Source: Usnea hakonensis (taxonomy: Eukaryota; Ascomycota; Lecanoromycetes; Lecanorales; Parmeliaceae). From it: a stretch of DNA of 64,000 bases. Location: positions 297,694 through 361,693 of the forward strand of contig BLJB01000067.1 in assembly GCA_013423325.1 (NCBI GenBank), written 5' to 3'. Of this stretch, positions 11,526-21,397 are shown piece after piece. Every line of letters starts with the position of its first letter. Position 1 is the first letter of the stretch. A program made the translations under genes and the position numbers. The notes beneath the pieces were generated by a model. That model was not told the DNA's origin. It worked only from the letters and a program-made list of their open reading frames with translations, and did no database searches.

Positions 11526-11730
11526 AATTCGCCCATAGGGATTTACAAGTTTTTCACTACTGGGAAGTCCCACGCCCCAGTACATATTATTTATGTGGAT
11601 ATGGCGAATTCTGGAAATTTCCAAAATCATTTTTAGTGAAAATTGACTGAATTATATACAAACAAGGATGCAGTCCATCTGTACTCCGTACTCATTTCCT
11701 TTCTCACTTTTAGCATGAAAGTATTTGCCC

Positions 11731-13554
11731 TCACGAGATAACTTCCGGGTCGATTGTAATCGGACGAAGACCGGCACCAGCTCCAGTTTGATTAATTTTG
11801 AGGGCAAGACTTTCGTTGCTGCCGGTATTGTTCATGACCAAGCCCTTGTAGGCAGTGCAAGCATCGGTATTGTTGGCAGCCTCACATAGTGGTGGTAAAG
11901 GACGAGCTTTTTTGAGCTCAATTTGGAAGGTAGGAGGCAGAGGGGGCCCGGCTCCAAGTTCGGTGAGGTTTTGATATTCAATAGCTGCATTACATGTTCA
12001 GTATTATCACTGCACTGAAGAAGCACCGTACTGACATTGCCGCCGTATCAAGCTCGTAGGACCTTTGACACCAAATGGTCGCGCTGAAGCTACCCCACCC
12101 GCGCCAACGGCTTGTGGACCATCCAGACAAGTAGCCAACAGTACGTCAATAGTGGCTCGAAGAACATCCAATGTGCATGCATGGCGCTGTTTGCTGCTGA
12201 CTTCAATCTTACAATTACCTGTTCAGATTAATTTCTGCTGCAGAAAAAGTACAGCGTTTGACTCCGTACCAACTTGTTTGATGAATGGTTGTCTGGGGCC
12301 TACTACTATACTTTGCTCTCCGATGAAAGCGAAAGAGGCGTCTTCGCAGTCTCGAGCCCTCGGCGACTCTTCGACCCCATAACAATTGTAATCTACCTAT
12401 TTGGAGATCAACTCTACCGTTCCCGCGACTGGAGAAGCGCAAACTTTCCGAATAATACTCACGTTCTCTGTTCAGATTTCGGAGTCAGCATTGCTTGCTC
12501 GAGAGAAGGGATTTGCAAGACAGGTCTTGGGAGTGTGGAGCTCCTTTACACTCCGAATTCCATTACGACTCAGTATCAAAGCAAGTAGAAAGAGTTAGCT
12601 CTGTAGAGTACGTACCAGGAATGGAATTAGTGATGTGTCTGCTGTCCCACCAGGCTTGACTTCCTCCGACCCTCATGCGCCCATAAATTTCTTTGAGTGC
12701 GTTGACTATCACGAACACTTTGGCACGATTGACCTTGAGCACTATCGCTGGTATCATTTCAAGCAAGCCATTCTGTACGGCTAGATTAACTCGAGGGTCT
12801 GTGTCGCCAGGTCTCACTCTGCTTGGCTTTGGGGAAATCTGTACAGTCAAGAACAGGGGGGTATTGTAGCCAGCTGGGATTTTCTTGTACTTTTGAATCC
12901 CAGAGATGGTGTTCGCGAGTTTGTATGTGATAAATCCACCGCGGCCAAAATTGTCGATCAGACAGCTCGCGTTCACTTTACCCACCAAGTCTCTCAAGGT
13001 ACTGCGGTTTCAATTAGTGTCGAAGGACCAAGATCTGCCTCGCGGAAACATTGTAAACCTCTTCCTGATGACAACGCTGGTGTCTGTGGTGGATCGACCT
13101 GCCAGATCTACGGTGATAACGCATGAGGCCTCAGAGTGATGTGCTTTGAATTGTCTTGTCAGTGTCTCTCAAACCTCGAAAGCGTCTTGACGTTCAACGA
13201 TGGTAATGACATGAGCAAGATGACGCCTCGATCGAGGTATTGACGGCTCAAAGACTTACTTGTATTGTCATAGTAGTAGACCGGAGTAATAAGCGCTGAC
13301 TGCCCATGGTAGCTCTTACGAGATACGAACCGCGAAAACTGACGGCCATCGGGCATTTGTTGCAAAGCGTCATAACAAGACTGTGTGCTGAGACCTTCTC
13401 CATACTCTGGCGAGCATTCCACAACATCAGGCAGCTTGGGATATGGACCGGCTGTGACGGATGACACATCTGTGATCTCCAAGGTGGAGCCTGGCAAGCG
13501 CAACGAACCACCCAAAACGCCGGCAAGGCACAAAGTATACCGGATCAAACGCAT
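11731..13554 (-). CDS. Secreted cysteine-containing fungal protein, multi-exon (about 455 aa, model partly tentative)
   Basis: The first in-frame ATG (13554) opens a signal-peptide-like N-terminus with M-R-L-I-R, a hydrophobic L-C-L-A-G-V-L-G, then a polar segment. Well-supported exons: 13554-13260, 13143-13059, 13001-12616, 12396-12270, 12218-12036, 11984-11731. All have GT-AG borders and compatible phases. Two tiny exons, 12568-12552 (17 nt) and 12465-12445 (21 nt), would bridge the middle in frame but are tentative. The exon at 13143 is needed because reading straight on meets an in-frame TGA, which falls inside the 57-bp intron 13002-13058. Two modules recur: a paired-Cys start (V-E-C-S-P-E-Y, and Y-N-C-Y-G-V-E), then C-x-(I/V)-x-V, then a later Cys. 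The tail has N-x-T/S sites. Function is unknown, and a pseudogene is possible if the middle does not splice as proposed. Confidence 0.62.
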
Positions 13555-13938
13555 GTGTAGACTGTGAGGGTAAGAAAATCTATGATATAATGTTTTGGTG
13601 GTGAGAGAGAGAAAACTTTTTGATGTGTGGAGAGGGATGGCCAAACACAGAAGGCCCCGAACACATGTTGCACCTCACCAGGATGCTTCGTTTCTCTCAC
13701 GGAGTTGAAACATAGTAGAACGCTCCAGAATCCAACATACCCGACTCATACGTTGGTCGGCTGCGGGATTCCAGTCGCATAATTAACGCCGCAACGCGCA
13801 CTCAAAAATTTAGCCTCTATGTCATAGGCGACTCTCTTCTTTGAGGAGAAGCACGCGTATCCCAGGACTGTCGAGGATACTCCGTTTACGAAAAGGTTTC
13901 CCTTGTGCGCTTCTCGCGAGCTCTAGATGTCCTATTTC
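13555..13938. other. Intergenic, promoter of the secreted-protein gene
   Basis: This 384-bp gap contains the 5' flank of the secreted-protein gene and the 3' flank of the thioredoxin-like gene. The frame preceding the ATG at 13554 has no upstream ATG before it closes. Nothing else is seen. Confidence 0.5.
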
Positions 13939-14715
13939 CTACTTCACCCCAAAAAGTCCTCCAAACAGCCCTCCTCCTTTTCCTCCACTTCCTCCCCTCA
14001 TAGCTTCGTCTTCCATCCACAAACGTAGAAAATCTTTATCTTTCATTTCCTCCACATTTGTTAGCTTTGTTTGTAGCTGAGCTTCCTGTCTACTGAAGGC
14101 CAACAAGGTTGGGATGCTCGTGATCTGTAGAAATTCATCAATGTCTCTGCCTCCGTGAATTAACCTCGATAGGTTCATCAGGAGAACACGTACCATATAT
14201 CTACCCATTGGTCAGTACACAAAAAGACAGCGTTCCTGGATTCATAAGAACGATCTAAGTCCGTACCGGCCTGCCACGTCTCCCAAATTAGGGGAATCGA
14301 ATTCAATCTCCGCTAAGCCCACACCTCCTTGTTCCTCGCCCACTCCTTCCTCAACTAACTGCCGAACGAGGGGCGCCAGGATACGACATGAAGGACACCA
14401 AGAAGCCGTCCAAAGAGTGATCAATGCAGTACGATTTGATGCAGCTAGAAGATTCAAGGTATCGAAGTCCGAGGGTGAACGAACCCTTTGATTCCAAAGT
14501 CAGCTTTCCAGATGGTGATTCGCTAGACCCCTTGGACCATGAGGAGCGATAGTGAGAGAGTGACGTGCCACAACTTACGGATCGAATATGCGATTGTTAC
14601 CGAATTTTGGAGGTGTCGTGCTTAGTAGTCGAGCTTTGCTGATGATCGAGATTTGGAACTTCGATGTGAGGCGCTGCCTGGTAAGGCTGCGGTTCATTAG
14701 GAATAGTGACTTCAT
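13939..14715 (-). CDS. Mitochondrial thioredoxin-like protein, about 182 aa, with a 7-nt microexon
   Basis: Exons: 14715-14579, 14485-14267, 14200-14194 (7 nt), 14124-13939. All introns (93, 66 and 69 bp) are GT-AG, and the phases close. The microexon supplies the end of R-Y-M in the join G-R-Y-M-I-T-S-I-P-T, which restores the strand before the conserved cis-Pro of the thioredoxin fold. Without it the frame breaks. The N-terminus is basic and Ser/Arg-rich (R-S-L-T-R-Q-R-L, then A-R-L-L-S-T-T-P-P) and looks like a mitochondrial presequence. The redox site is W-C-P-S-C (Cys76, Cys79), not the usual W-C-G-P-C. The C-terminus ends in a Gly-rich G-G-L-F-G-G-L-F-G. In-frame ATGs at 14769 and 14697 are alternatives to 14715. 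Substrates are unknown. Confidence 0.85.
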
Positions 14716-15521
14716 AGAACGTAAGGTAGTTAGGATAGGTAGCACAGAACAGAGAATTATAATCGGCATCCGCGTCCATTACTCAGCCCTATATACACAC
14801 ACTACAGTACCCGAGGACCTTCACTTTTATTGCATGGAATTATAGACCGTTAGGGCTAGCCTCAACAATCAGCTACGAAACAGTACGAGTAAATGTGAAA
14901 GGGTGAAGCAAAGTCCAAATGGAATGAGAATACATCTTTTTTCGACTGACCTTCCCATACAGTGAGACCTTTTCAGTCACAATCCAGATCTCTCTACACA
15001 TGTCTCTTCATATCCGCACATTCCATCTCGATTTCCTACCCATCTGTGTGTTTCCGCCATCCGAATGCAAAAAACCACTGGCAAGCTCAGCCGGGGATCC
15101 GAATACTATTAGACGCTTTGCAGGCTCAGCTCCGACTGATAGGCACGATATCGCCTGGCGAGGACTCTGTTGAAAATATGACTGAAATTGGACATAGCAA
15201 GAAAACGGAAGCCTCCTGGACTAGCAGTCTACGGATGACCGAGCGTAATGCGAAGACTGCGAACACATCCTTTGCGTGCCCCAAGTATTTAGTGTGCCCT
15301 GGTGGCCCTGAAAGAAAAGGGACGGGTTATGCCACTCGGCCAGAAGGCTGATCAGTTAAATTAAGCTAGTTCATACTGAATCCTGATAACAGATAACTTC
15401 GAAGGGTGAAACTCTCGGGCGATTTTGCGGATCGCCTCTTGACAGTTCATAGACTTACTCGGCGGCCACATAATGTGATACATTTACGTTTCCTTTCGCA
15501 CAACACGACTGCAGGGTTCGG
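14716..15521. other. Intergenic, no convincing gene
   Basis: About 0.8 kb lie between the thioredoxin-like start and the MTR3 stop. An open frame at 14962-15351 (+) begins with GTG and has no recognisable features. I see no gene here. Confidence 0.5.
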
Positions 15522-16541
15522 CTAATCTGCGTCACCATTCCGGCTTGTTTGAGCCTTGGCTTCCGTAGACTCTTTGATGGCCTCTATAAGCACCAAACGT
15601 GCAGCCATAGCTGCCTCCACGGCTTGATCTACAAGAGGCTCAAATCCCACTACTGCATCGATCCCATCTGATTCCATAACATTTCCTTTCGTCCATAATT
15701 CCATTAATTCATCCCGAGTCTGTGAATAACCTACCACGCAAGCTGCAAAGATTTCGTAATGGTCTGAAGGGCAAGGATCCACATATACTTGTGGACGAGC
15801 AGTAGATTGGCGAGCAATGGCAGCCACACCACCAGTGACGAGGTCAATACAGTCTATGCCTGCATCAATGAGGGCAGCAGAGGCGACAGTGATGCAGCCA
15901 GATAGAATAGACATCATTCCCCACCCGCCTGTAGGGCCAGTTTGACTCGTTTGACCTCTACTCCACGGGTGTCCTTGTTCGCCTTCCAAGACCGTGATCA
16001 CCACGTCGACTCCACTCTTTGGCCATCGCTTGCCGATCAGGACTCCTCGAAGCGCAGTCTCAAGGTGAGCGGCAAGATCTTTTTCGCTAGTATCAGGAAC
16101 ATAGCCTCTCCGTTGCCGAGCCGCAAAAGGTGCAAATTTGATCCGCGTTGAGAGGAGAAGTTGAGGCGAAAAGGGTGCAGATCGGGAAAGAGGTCGAGGC
16201 CCGTGGACAGTGCATGCGAGCTTAAGAGCAGATGTCTTATTTGAGAGGGTTCTGCTCGCTGCATTTGGTGTAGAGGGTTCGAGCTCGAAGTATGCGGAAC
16301 CAGACGCTGAAGGTGTCAGGCCAGTTTTGAGGACTGGGTTTGATGCAAGCGTTAGTTGAAGGTATGGGCCCGATCACCGCTTGTTGTGGATAAGAATGGA
16401 CTCGCATGACCCACAGATTTTCCTAAGCTCATCGGGTGCCCTAGTACGTGTTGCAGTAGACAAATTCTTGCCCTTCAGAGAGGAAGCAAACACTGGCGGC
16501 GCTGTAGAGCCAGGGGCATTTATGCGGCGTCTGTCAGTCAT
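15522..16541 (-). CDS. MTR3: Exosome RNase PH-like ring subunit MTR3, 312 aa
   Basis: Mtr3 is one of six catalytically inactive RNase PH-like proteins forming the ring of the eukaryotic RNA exosome, which processes and degrades RNA in nucleus and cytosol. Exons: 16541-16415 and 16333-15522, with an 81-bp GT-AG intron whose branch site resembles AACTAAC. The join restores R-K-I-F-L-K-T-G and then L-T-P-S-A-S-G-S-A-Y, the family's opening strand. Further landmarks are C-T-V-H-G-P-R-P, the D-V-V-I-T-V-L-E-G-E strand, and an Ala/Gly-rich core with S-A-A-L-I-D-A-G-I. The short N-terminal extension begins M-T-D-R-R-R-I-N, common in fungal orthologues. Length fits filamentous fungi, being longer than the yeast protein. 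Confidence 0.9.
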
Positions 16542-18898
16542 ACTGGCATCCCTCTTGGCTTGAATCTCATGTTTACAAAAGTGAGTACCTACAGGTCGAA
16601 TTACCCTACCTTAGCTTGCGGAAGGCTCATCTCCGCTACACTGTCTTATCTCCGTTGAAATGGCTAAAATACTTATTTTGGGTAGGTGCTCCAAGATCTC
16701 TTCCTAGCACAAATGAAAACATGTACCTCTATTGCTTTGCTGTTTTGATAGCCTTCACAACTGTGTCTCGCTGGTGGGAACATGACTGCCAGAAAAATCT
16801 GCCCTTCTACTAATCTAAGAGTTGCTTGCAATGTCGCTGCACCAAGTTGACCGATCTAAATGTGCTGTCGATCAATTATACAGGTCATACTCGCCGCCGA
16901 TGGGGTCACATTCGGCTTCGGATCGCAGTCCAACTATGGTCGTGAATGGGTAGGGAGCTAGAAGAAAGGTTCAAAATGAAAGATCTGACTAGCAGTCGCA
17001 ATGGGCGCAACTGTTCAGACTCCACGTTTCATTCTGGATTTGAAGACTCTCATCGCGATGAAGAAGAGAAACGTCCCAGCTTCTTATGCTCCCGCGGAGC
17101 CAGTGTCTCAACACTGCTGAGCTTCATACTTTACATTGGTGCAATGGAATATTGTTGTCTTTGCTCCGCGATGATTGAAACCGATTGTGCACGAAGGGCA
17201 TATTACATTCCCTCCATCGTGGTTGCCAATCCCACCGAGCCCGCTCATCTCGCTTCCTTTACGAAAAGTCGTTGGATAGTACAGCGATTGAGCTCAAGTT
17301 TTCTTGATATAGATGTAGCATTTCCTCCAAAATGGACGATAGACTCGAAAGGGACTGCACACGGAAAACGTATACAAGCAGCGCGATATAGCACGCAAAG
17401 CCTTGAGCATTGTTCAGAACAAGGGTCGGATGAACAAAGGTAAAGCTCTGTTACTCTAAATTTCGGACACGGTCTGAAGAAACCTGGTGTAGAATTGTAA
17501 TGGTGGAGCGTTAGGGTATTTGACGGTTTGCCTACCCTGATCAATCATTAGCAATGAGAGACTTGAATGGCACTGTTCAAACCGAAAGATCATGTGTGCT
17601 CAGTCAAAAGCCGCAGTAGTCAGCCATCCCCCACCGGCCCCAGACATAGGAAGATTAAGACAATCAACACAGGCCCGGAGCTCTGAAACCGCACATTTCA
17701 ATGTAGGCCTCCACAACCGATCATCCTAGCTCATGAGACCCAGTCCGGTGCGGGAGGTCGGCTTGGTAGGAAACTGGTTCATAGAATGGATAGACTTTTC
17801 TCATCGTTGCACACAAAGACCGAAAAGGTTTGAACTCACGTCAATGCTGATACCGAGCCAAGGTATATCTCAAGTAGGCAGTTCCTGAAGTACAGGTCAG
17901 TCCTGGGAGAGCATGAACTGAAGCATTTGCCAACAAGTGCAGTAATGTGTCACCAGATCAGAGGTTATGGTAAGTTTGGTAATTCGTTGTCATCAGACTG
18001 AATCAGAAGCAGAACTGATATATATTTTTTCTCATCATCTGGAGGGGTTATGCTTGATCGATTCTAAGCAAGCACAAACGTACCTGTCATCTCTTCTTAT
18101 TCGATGCCACTTCATAATCAAACTACACATCGTCAGCACAGGCCAGTTCGAGTTGTGGCCGATACATCGAGAAAGCTGGGGCAAAAGCTTTTCAGATGGT
18201 AGTGCATGTAGTTCGATGGCTCACGGAAGAATGGCCGGAACTTGTGTGATGGTTTTCCTCATAATGCAGGTCTGCGATGCGAATATGACGATGAGAAAAA
18301 CTCACTTCAGGTCGAGAAACAATAACGATGAGTCAAAATAGGGCTAACTTAACAAGTGTTGGGAGGCCAAATATGCCGATAGGGTGCTTGAACGTCCTGC
18401 TCCATTTTTTGCAAAAGATCACAAAAGCAGTCAGCAAAATAAAGTAAGTACGAGTCAGTACGGAGTAAGGATGTGAAGATGGAAACATTTGTCCGAGGAT
18501 CGGCAGTGAAAAGTGCCAAGCCTCGGCTGGCGGGAATACTAATGTTAGCCTCAATGACAGGGGTCCTCGGTCCTTGATTTAGTAGCCAGATTTATTGCAA
18601 TTCTTGACCTTCAGCATCAATTGTCACCACTCTATAATATCCACGACCAGGTACTAATCCTCACAAATCCCATATGAGCTCCATCCTTTGAAGTTGCAGG
18701 CTGTATGGACCAATATCCCCAGACTGCCTTCTCTATTGTTATCAAACGTATTCAGAGGCTTACGCTAAAAGATACGAGGACCGTGCTACCTACCCATCAT
18801 CCGTCCCTGGAAGCTTGCGACTCCCGGCAACGCTATTGCAATCGCTATTCATCAAAGCTTTTCAGGCCTGCTGAGACACAGCGGCGTGCATCGATACA
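16542..18898. other. 2.36 kb interval without a convincing gene
   Basis: This is the longest unexplained stretch of the gene island. It contains scattered ORFs of 60-165 codons on both strands, for example 16946-17443 (+) and 17967-18341 (+). Nothing links them by splice signals, and I recognise no domain in them. Composition is ordinary, without RIP signature. It should include the promoters of MTR3 and VAN1, and could contain a non-coding transcript or a very fragmented gene that I cannot assemble. Confidence 0.5.
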
Positions 18899-20687
18899 AT
18901 GAACAGGCATAATGCCTATGTCAACGGGCACAAGGGTTACTCATCTCGAGAAAGCAGTAACCTGTCAATATCACCGCATAGGTAAGAGAGGGTTACTGAA
19001 TCGCCCACACTATAGTTTTTATGATAATTTCAATTCAATTCTGACAAAGCTATCTTTACGCAAAGGTTTCAGCCGCGGTCCCAGCCAGCTCTACGACGAA
19101 GGAGGCAGCTTCTAATACGATTGGCCATCGCTGGATGCTCTTTCCTACTTCTCATACTGATATTCTTCCCTTCAATACGATCCTCACTCGTGAGCCTTCT
19201 TACTCTCGGCCTTATATCGACTTCCGACATAGAAAAGTTGCAGTTGGAGACTGTTCGGTACTATGACCTAGCAGACTCCGGGGGTACCGCCAGGGGATGG
19301 GAACATGAGGAAAGGGTCTTAATGTGTGCACCTCTGCGGGACGCCGAATCTCATCTTCCAATGTTCTTTTCCCACCTACGTAATTTCACTTATCCGCATC
19401 ATCTTGTCGATTTGGCATTCCTAGTGTCCGACTCGAAAGATGATACTCTACAACTCCTGTCTCAAATGTTAACGGATCTGCAAAACGATCCTGATCCGAA
19501 ACAACCTTACGGAGAGATATCAGTGATAGAGAAAGACTTTGGACAGAAAGTTAACCAGGACGTGGAAAGCCGACATGGTTTCGCGGCCCAAGCTAGCAGA
19601 AGAAAATTAATGGCCCAGGCAAGGAATTGGCTGCTGAGCGCTGCACTCCGGCCAAGTCACAGCTGGGTCTATTGGAGGGACGCAGATGTGGAAACTGCTC
19701 CATTCACAATCTTGGAGGACCTCATGCGGCACAATAAGGACGTCATCGTACCAAGTGAGTGAACATGGTGATCTTCGCCAATGCTTCTTTGACTGATGAG
19801 AGTAGATGTGTGGCGGCCATTGCCTGATTGGCTCGGTGGTGAGCAGCCGTACGACTTGAATTCTTGGCAGGAGTCCGAAACAGCGCTAGCGTTGGCGGAC
19901 ACTCTTGACGAGGATGCTGTCATTGTCGAGGGTTATGCAGAGTATGCGACTTGGAGGCCACATTTGGCATACCTACGAGATCCATATGGTGATCCGGATA
20001 TGGAGATGGAGATTGATGGAGTTGGAGGTGTTAGCATTTTGGCAAAGGCCAAGGTCTTCAGATCGGGTGTTCATTTCCCTGCCTTCAGCTTTGAGAAACA
20101 CGCAGAAACAGAGGGTTTTGGAAAGGTAGGCTTCGACTTGTAGCATCTAAAGACTTTGCTGAAAACGACTTTAGATGGCAAAAAGAATGCAATTCTCGGT
20201 TGTCGGACTGCCCCACTACACTGTCTGGCATCTTTACGAACCAAGTGTCGACGATATACGCCACATGGAAGAAATGGAACAAGAGCGGCGAAATCGCGAG
20301 AACGAGGAGAAGGAGCGAGTGGAGCGTATGAAGAAAATCAAAGAAGAATTCAATGACCAAGGCAGTCAATGGGAGAAAGACAAGAACGCAGTTGATGGTA
20401 TCTCGCAGAAGGAGGAACAGATCAGAAAAGAGCATGATGCCGCCATGGCTGCTCAAGAGGAGAAGGTTCCTGCTGCACAGGCTGGCAAGGAAATGGCAGA
20501 AGGTGCTGCTTCGAAAGATTCCAGAGATACCAAGATTGTCAAAGACTCCAAGCTTGCAAAGGATACCGACGATGCGACTGATCCTAAAGAAGGGAAAGCT
20601 ACCAACAATCTCAAAACAGTACAAGATCTCGAGGAGACAGCAAACGAAGAAGAAGCCAATGAAGGTAAAGCGATCAAGGATTCATAA
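18899..20687 (+). CDS. VAN1: Mannan polymerase subunit VAN1 (Anp1/Mnn9/Van1 family), 534 aa
   Basis: Van1 is a Golgi type II membrane protein of mannan polymerase I, extending the alpha-1,6 mannose backbone of N-glycans. Exons: 18899-18981, 19066-19754, 19806-20125, 20175-20687; introns 84, 51 and 49 bp, GT-AG, phases agree. A short cytosolic part ends with an Arg cluster (L-R-R-R-R), then one signal anchor (C-S-F-L-L-L-I-L-I-F-F-P). The GT62 domain follows with W-R-D-A-D-V-E-T, where D233-A-D235 is the metal/nucleotide-sugar DxD motif, and G-L-P-H-Y-T-V-W-H-L-Y-E-P near the end. The unusual part is the C-terminus: about 130 residues of coiled, charged sequence ending in irregular K-D-S/K-D-T repeats. 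The ATG at 18899 was chosen because only it joins in frame to the membrane anchor. Confidence 0.9.
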
Positions 20688-21397
20688 AGAGAAATTTGGT
20701 CCGATCTTTTTTTTAGTTTGCGAAGGCCAGGAAACGCGTGGCTCAATTTTCAAGGTGCCCTTTCGTGGGCGCTTGCTTCGCCGACTCTTTCTGCCTTGCC
20801 ATCGACTGGAAAGCATTGTCAAATTTCTTTTGGGGTAAAAGATCGCGGTATCGGCAGCGAGGGACCTGGTTCTGGGAACGCCGCGAGAACGGACTGTCGG
20901 CGTAACGAAGTTGACGAAACTATCTAATGGAAATCTGCGATTAGGCGGAAATATCCAAGCAGGGCGTTCTTCTGAAGACTTTCTTTTGGTACTTGTTGGG
21001 AAACCTCGCCGAGGCAAAGTGTCCGCATGTGTAGAGTTGAAGAGGTCATAACAAGGTATCGATATATTTGGAGCGAAATATATCAATCTTCATGAATATT
21101 ATTTGATCCGATCGTCGAGGCTGTACTCTAGGCGGAGGATCCTCAGGGGAAAAAAAGTAAGGTAGACTGTACTCTGCGGAATAAAATGCTTGGCGCTCAG
21201 AATGCATACATTGCAACGCTTTTTGCACCGCGTCTCTAAGCATCCTTCCGATACTCGTTAAGTAGAACCACGGAACAAGAGATGGTTGTCATTGAGTGTG
21301 CGGCGGAATGCCTGTGAAAGCATTGCGGCAACCAGATGAGCCCCTGCAACTTGTGAATTGGGAAGAGTTGCTGTAAAGCATCGTCCTCTACGCGAGC
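20688..21397. other. Intergenic between VAN1 and the Sec7 gene
   Basis: About 0.7 kb hold the VAN1 3' flank and the promoter of the downstream gene in the same orientation. Only short ORFs without features are present. Confidence 0.5.

Noticed and set aside
13001..13058. In-frame TGA taken as a disabling mutation of the secreted protein
   Set aside because: The stop lies inside a 57-bp GT-AG intron ending CCGCAG that keeps phase, so it need not break the gene.
14962..15351. 129-codon + strand frame upstream of MTR3's stop
   Set aside because: It begins with GTG, not ATG, and resembles no known protein.
16946..17443. 165-codon ORF on the + strand between MTR3 and VAN1
   Set aside because: No domain, no signal sequence at its start, an overlapping ORF on the other strand, and nothing to splice to. 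It is probably chance.
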